DNA of 17,285 nt from Bacillota bacterium (GTDB lineage: Bacteria > Bacillota > Bacilli > Paenibacillales > Paenibacillaceae), in assembly GCA_023433615.1 (NCBI GenBank), contig JAEZCJ010000076.1:1-17285 (forward strand), given 5' to 3'. The notes beneath the pieces were generated by a model, which saw only the letters and a list, made by a program, of their open reading frames with translations, was not told where the DNA came from and did not search any database. Below are positions 14,040 through 17,285 of this stretch, in pieces. Positions within the stretch are counted from its first letter, which is position 1, and every line of letters begins with the position of its first letter. The translations under genes were made by a program, and so were the position numbers.

Positions 14040-14065
14040 TCGCGTTTCACTGTATGAAACCGCGA
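14040..14065 (+). promoter_or_regulatory. acnA leader hairpin with bulged C
   Basis: TCGCGTTTCA pairs with TGAAAC(C)GCGA: ten base pairs, one bulged C at 14061 and a 5-nt loop (CTGTA). It ends 8 nt before the AAGGAGGA ribosome site and so could affect translation of aconitase. Confidence 0.5.
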
Positions 14066-14091
14066 GATAACCAAGGAGGAGATCGTTACCC

Positions 14092-16803
14092 ATGGCGAAG
14101 CAAGACCAATACGCTGTACGCTCGGCCCTCGAGGTCGGCGGCAAGCAATACGCCTACTACAACCTGCAGGGCCTTGAGAAGCAAGGACTGGGCAGCGTCA
14201 GCAAACTCCCATTCTCCATCAAAGTATTGCTCGAGGCGGCTGTCCGCCAATTCGACGGACGCGCGATCACCGCTGAGCATGTCAAGCAATTGGCAAGCTG
14301 GGCTGCAGGCCGCGAAGACAAAGAAATCCCATTCATTCCGGCACGTATCGTGCTGCAGGACTTCACCGGCGTTCCGGTCGTCGTTGACCTGGCAGCTATG
14401 CGCGACACGGTAAAGAAAGCCGGCGGCGACCCGAAGCGGATCAATCCGCTCGTTCCCGTCGACCTCGTTATCGACCACTCGGTCATGGTCGACGCATTCG
14501 GTACGTCCGACGCGCTCGAGACGAACGAGAAGATCGAGTTCGAGCGCAACGGCGAGCGCTACCGCTTCCTGCGCTGGGCGCAGACGGCATTCGATAACTT
14601 CCGTGCCGTTCCTCCGGCGACGGGCATCGTGCACCAAGTTAACCTCGAATACCTGGCTTCCGTGGCCGCAACGAAATCGGTAGACGGCGAGACGGTCGTA
14701 TTCCCGGATTCGCTCGTCGGCACGGACTCCCATACGACGATGATCAACGGTCTCGGCGTAGTCGGCTGGGGCGTAGGCGGCATCGAAGCAGAAGCGGGCA
14801 TGCTCGGCCAGCCGCTCTACTTCGTCATGCCGGAAGTGATCGGCTTCAAGCTGACAGGCAAGCTGGCAGAAGGCGCTACGGCTACCGACCTCGCGCTGAC
14901 GGTTACGCAGATCCTCCGCAAGAAGGGCGTTGTCGGCAAGTTCGTGGAATTTTTCGGCCCTGGCCTGTCGAACATCAGCCTTCCCGACCGCGCGACGGTT
15001 GCGAACATGGCACCGGAGTACGGCGCGACGATCGGCTTCTTCCCGGTCGACAACACGGCAATCGAGTTCCTGCGTTCCACGGGGCGTACGGAAGAGCAGA
15101 TCGCATTGGTTGAAGCCTACTACAAGGCGCAAGACATGTTCCGTACGGACAGCACGCCTGACCCCGTGTTCACGGACGTCGTCGAGCTTGACCTGTCGAC
15201 GATCGTGCCGAGCTTGGCCGGTCCGAAGCGTCCGCAGGACCGCATCGAGCTGACGAGCATGAAACAAGCATGGAACGAAATCATCCGCACGCCGATCGAG
15301 AAAGGCGGCTACGGCCTCTCCGACGAGAAGATCGGCGAGACGGTCGAAGTGAAGCACCCGAACGGCAAATCGAGCACAATGGGCACGGGCGCAGTCGTGA
15401 TCGCGGCTATTACAAGCTGCACGAACACGTCCAACCCTTACGTTATGCTGGGCGCGGGCCTCGTCGCGAAGAAGGCTGTCGAGCGCGGCCTCGTGAAGCC
15501 GGAATACGTGAAGAGCTCGCTGACGCCGGGTTCGCTCGTCGTTACCGACTACCTGAAGAAAGCCAACCTGATGGAACCGCTTGAGAAGCTCGGATTCCAC
15601 GTTGCGGGCTACGGCTGCGCAACCTGTATCGGCAACTCCGGCCCGCTGCCGGATGAAGTCGGTCAAGCGATTACCGATAACGACCTGACGGTCGCATCCG
15701 TCCTGTCCGGCAACCGTAACTTCGAAGGCCGCGTTCATGCGCAGGTGAAGGCCAACTACCTGGCATCCCCGCCGCTGGTCGTCGCTTACGCGCTGGCAGG
15801 CACGGTCGACATCGACCTGTCCACGGATCCGATCGGTCACGATCCTAGCGGTCAACCGGTCTACCTGCGCGACATCTGGCCTTCCTCGCAAGAGATCGCC
15901 GATGCCGTCAACTCGTCGCTCACGCCGCAGATGTTCCGCGAGAAGTACGAGCATGTATTCACGCAGAACACGCGCTGGAACGCGATCGCGGTACCGGAAG
16001 GCGAATCGTACGAGTGGGACGAGAATTCCACGTACATCGCGAACCCGCCGTTCTTCGAGAACCTGGCGGACGGCATCGCCGACATCGCCGACATCAAGAG
16101 CGCGAAGGCAATGGCGCTGCTCGGCGACAACGTAACGACCGACCACATCTCGCCGGCCGGCAACATCAAGGCCGACAGCCCGGCAGGCAAGTACCTGCAG
16201 GAACATGGCGTGAAGAAGGAAGACTTCAACTCGTACGGCTCGCGCCGCGGCCATCACGAAGTCATGATGCGCGGTACGTTCGCTAACATCCGGATCCGCA
16301 ACCAAGTTGCGCCGGGCACGGAAGGCGGCGTAACGACTTACCTGCCGACGGACGAAGTGATGTCGATCTACGATGCTTCGATGAAGTATCAGTCCGAGGG
16401 CACGAACCTCGTCGTCATCGCCGGCAAGGAATACGGCATGGGCAGCTCCCGCGACTGGGCGGCTAAAGGCACGTTCCTGCTGGGCGTCAAAGCCGTTATC
16501 GCCGAGAGCTACGAGCGGATTCACCGTTCCAACCTGGTCGGCATGGGCGTGCTCCCGCTGCAGTTCCAGGAAGGCCAGAGCTGGTCAACGCTCGGCATCA
16601 CGGGCCGCGAGACGTTCGACATCGTCGGTCTCTCGAACGACGTACAGCCGGGCTCGTCTGTGAAGGTCATCGCGACGCGCGAAGACGGCAGCAGCTTCGA
16701 ATTCGCCGTCATCGTCCGTCTGGACTCGATGGTCGACGTCGATTACTACCGTAACGGCGGCATCCTGCAGACGGTTCTCCGTCAGATGATCGCGAACGGT
16801 TAA
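14092..16803 (+). CDS. acnA: Aconitate hydratase (aconitase A / CitB type)
   Basis: This 903-aa TCA-cycle enzyme converts citrate to isocitrate through a 4Fe-4S cluster; CitB of Bacillus also binds RNA when the cluster is lost. The three cluster ligands are C443 (AITSCTNTSNP), C509 and C512 (GYGCATCIGNSGP). Other signatures are DSHTTMINGLGVVGWGVGGIEAE (212 onward), DNVTTDHISPAG and the swivel-domain KEYGMGSSRDWAAKG. The length matches the IRP1/AcnA subfamily. The ATG at 14092 has AAGGAGGAG 10 nt upstream. It ends in tandem stops TAA-TAG, then a terminator. Strong codon bias leaves long antisense open frames that are not genes. Confidence 0.97.
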   Translation: MAKQDQYAVRSALEVGGKQYAYYNLQGLEKQGLGSVSKLPFSIKVLLEAAVRQFDGRAITAEHVKQLASWAAGREDKEIPFIPARIVLQDFTGVPVVVDLAAMRDTVKKAGGDPKRINPLVPVDLVIDHSVMVDAFGTSDALETNEKIEFERNGERYRFLRWAQTAFDNFRAVPPATGIVHQVNLEYLASVAATKSVDGETVVFPDSLVGTDSHTTMINGLGVVGWGVGGIEAEAGMLGQPLYFVMPEVIGFKLTGKLAEGATATDLALTVTQILRKKGVVGKFVEFFGPGLSNISLPDRATVANMAPEYGATIGFFPVDNTAIEFLRSTGRTEEQIALVEAYYKAQDMFRTDSTPDPVFTDVVELDLSTIVPSLAGPKRPQDRIELTSMKQAWNEIIRTPIEKGGYGLSDEKIGETVEVKHPNGKSSTMGTGAVVIAAITSCTNTSNPYVMLGAGLVAKKAVERGLVKPEYVKSSLTPGSLVVTDYLKKANLMEPLEKLGFHVAGYGCATCIGNSGPLPDEVGQAITDNDLTVASVLSGNRNFEGRVHAQVKANYLASPPLVVAYALAGTVDIDLSTDPIGHDPSGQPVYLRDIWPSSQEIADAVNSSLTPQMFREKYEHVFTQNTRWNAIAVPEGESYEWDENSTYIANPPFFENLADGIADIADIKSAKAMALLGDNVTTDHISPAGNIKADSPAGKYLQEHGVKKEDFNSYGSRRGHHEVMMRGTFANIRIRNQVAPGTEGGVTTYLPTDEVMSIYDASMKYQSEGTNLVVIAGKEYGMGSSRDWAAKGTFLLGVKAVIAESYERIHRSNLVGMGVLPLQFQEGQSWSTLGITGRETFDIVGLSNDVQPGSSVKVIATREDGSSFEFAVIVRLDSMVDVDYYRNGGILQTVLRQMIANG

Positions 16804-16823
16804 TAGTATCTGGAAACAGCAAT

Positions 16824-16875
16824 GGGCTGCATCTCCGAGTAGAGGAATCTACTTGAAGGCGCAGCCCTTCTTGTT
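16824..16875 (+). terminator. acnA terminator
   Basis: The outer stem GGGCTGC (16824-16830) / GCAGCCC (16861-16867) encloses an inner perfect hairpin AGTAGA-ggaa-TCTACT (16838-16853). TTCTTGTT follows. It lies 20 nt after the acnA stop. Confidence 0.7.
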
Positions 16876-17072
16876 GGTCGGCGATGGTGTTGGAACATTC
16901 AGTGCTCTGAGCGCTTGTTCAAAAATCGACTCCCACTTCTCCCCCAGTGCTGCATAGACTTCTTCGTCGTTCGTGCATTAGCGAAGCAATTTCGTCAATA
17001 AGACATGCTGTTGCGCTAACAACTGGCGATCTGTACGAACCTGACCACGATCCGCACACGATGCGCCAACGG
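16876..17072. other. Gene-free stretch
   Basis: This stretch lies between the acnA terminator and the terminator of the convergent stalk-domain gene. Short open frames exist on the minus strand, but none has a start codon with a ribosome site, and I see no repeat or RNA gene in it. Confidence 0.6.
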
Positions 17073-17099
17073 CAAAAGAGCTGCCCACAGGACAGCTCT
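17073..17099 (-). terminator. Intrinsic terminator of the stalk-domain gene
   Basis: On the minus strand AGAGCTGTCC (17099-17090) pairs with GGGCAGCTCT (17086-17077) over a 3-nt TGT loop, with one G-T pair, and runs into TTTTG. It is 46 nt after the stop codon and is a well-formed rho-independent terminator. Confidence 0.8.
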
Positions 17100-17145
17100 C
17101 TCTCTAGCACTGTCTTACCCTATCCTACTCAATGCCTATCTGAAC

Positions 17146-17285
17146 CTACGGTTGCTGGCCTGCAGCAGCTTCGCCGATCGAAGCATCCAGCACGACGACG
17201 CTCTGGGACTCCGGCTCGTACATGACTTCCGCCTGCAGCGCCTCGCTCAAGAAACGCATCGGCACGAATACGCGGCCGTTCTTCG
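17146..17285 (-). CDS. Stalk-domain protein (copper amine oxidase N-terminal-like), C-terminal end
   Basis: The last 45 codons of a gene that enters from the right edge read KNGRVFVPMRFLSEALQAEV, then MYEPESQSVVVLDASIGEAAAGQQP and stop TAG. The N-G-R-x-x-V-P-x-R-x-x-x-E-A pattern followed by a short beta-rich turn is the hallmark of the 'stalk' domain (copper amine oxidase N-terminal-like). This domain is very common at the ends of secreted Paenibacillus surface proteins. The upstream domains are outside the window, so the overall function is unknown. It is convergent with acnA and each gene has its own terminator. Confidence 0.85.
   Translation of the reverse strand, partial: KNGRVFVPMRFLSEALQAEVMYEPESQSVVVLDASIGEAAAGQQP

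Noticed and set aside
14040..14065. Canonical iron-responsive element upstream of acnA
   Set aside because: No CAGTGN loop and the bulged C is on the 3' arm; only a generic leader hairpin is supported.
14086..16524. 812-codon open frame antisense to aconitase
   Set aside because: The length is explained by the strong codon bias of acnA; the translation is Arg/Val/Asp/His-rich without family features.
16852..17040. Minus-strand open frame suggesting a decayed gene (…VYAALGEKW…)
   Set aside because: It is interrupted by a TAA, lacks a start and ribosome site, and is within the length expected by chance; it also overlaps the acnA terminator.

Overview
The window reads as chromosome of a high-GC, spore-forming Firmicute, most likely Paenibacillaceae (Paenibacillus/Cohnella type). 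This rests on strong AGGAGG ribosome sites, several TTG/GTG starts, the protein families present (stand-alone LigD domains, UvsE, bactofilin, amidase_6, stalk domain) and a sigma-G-like promoter. No phage, IS transposase, CRISPR array, rRNA or tRNA is visible. The genes are mostly housekeeping; the unusual content is between the genes.

Layout. 1-167 (-) is the start of an unidentified exported protein. 254-2259 holds the two catalytic halves of LigD as separate divergent genes: ATP-dependent ligase (-) and primase/polymerase (+, with a candidate sigma-G promoter). 2464-3891 (-) is cardiolipin synthase. 4256-5713 (+) is a tightly coupled M23 peptidase-bactofilin pair for cell wall and shape. 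It converges on a MmcQ/YjbR gene (5710-6111, -) whose stop codon overlaps the bactofilin stop. 6112-6456 is gene-free and carries a nested palindromic repeat. 6457-8684 (-) holds a small hydrophilic unknown, an inositol-monophosphatase-family enzyme and a TauE/SafE permease. 8981-12430 (-) holds fabI, uvsE translationally coupled to a 105-aa unknown, and ddl. 12748-13821 (-) is an amidase_6-domain protein. 14092-16803 (+) is aconitase, with a rich leader (promoter, operator-like dyad, leader hairpin). 17146-17285 (-) is the end of a stalk-domain (copper amine oxidase N-terminal-like) protein.

Most interesting signal. The same 127-199 bp intergenic element occurs four times (2256-2451 +, 3916-4042 -, 8713-8911 +, 12454-12643 +). 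All copies start with GTGAT, carry the box ATCTTGAACG or a near match about 50 nt in, contain one or two TTTCC-NNN-GGAAA hairpins whose stems show compensatory C-G to T-A changes, and share a GCTGACAA box at the 3' end. Two copies face inward and bracket cls within 12 and 24 nt. One of these appears to supply the cls promoter. A second, unrelated family forms a 186-bp nested palindrome at 6180-6365 with a 51-nt internal period. These two families are the best candidates for undescribed biology here.

Functional themes are DNA repair (LigD halves, UvsE), envelope building (cls, ddl, M23/bactofilin, fabI, amidase, stalk protein) and central metabolism (aconitase). All gene identities come from motif reading without database searches.
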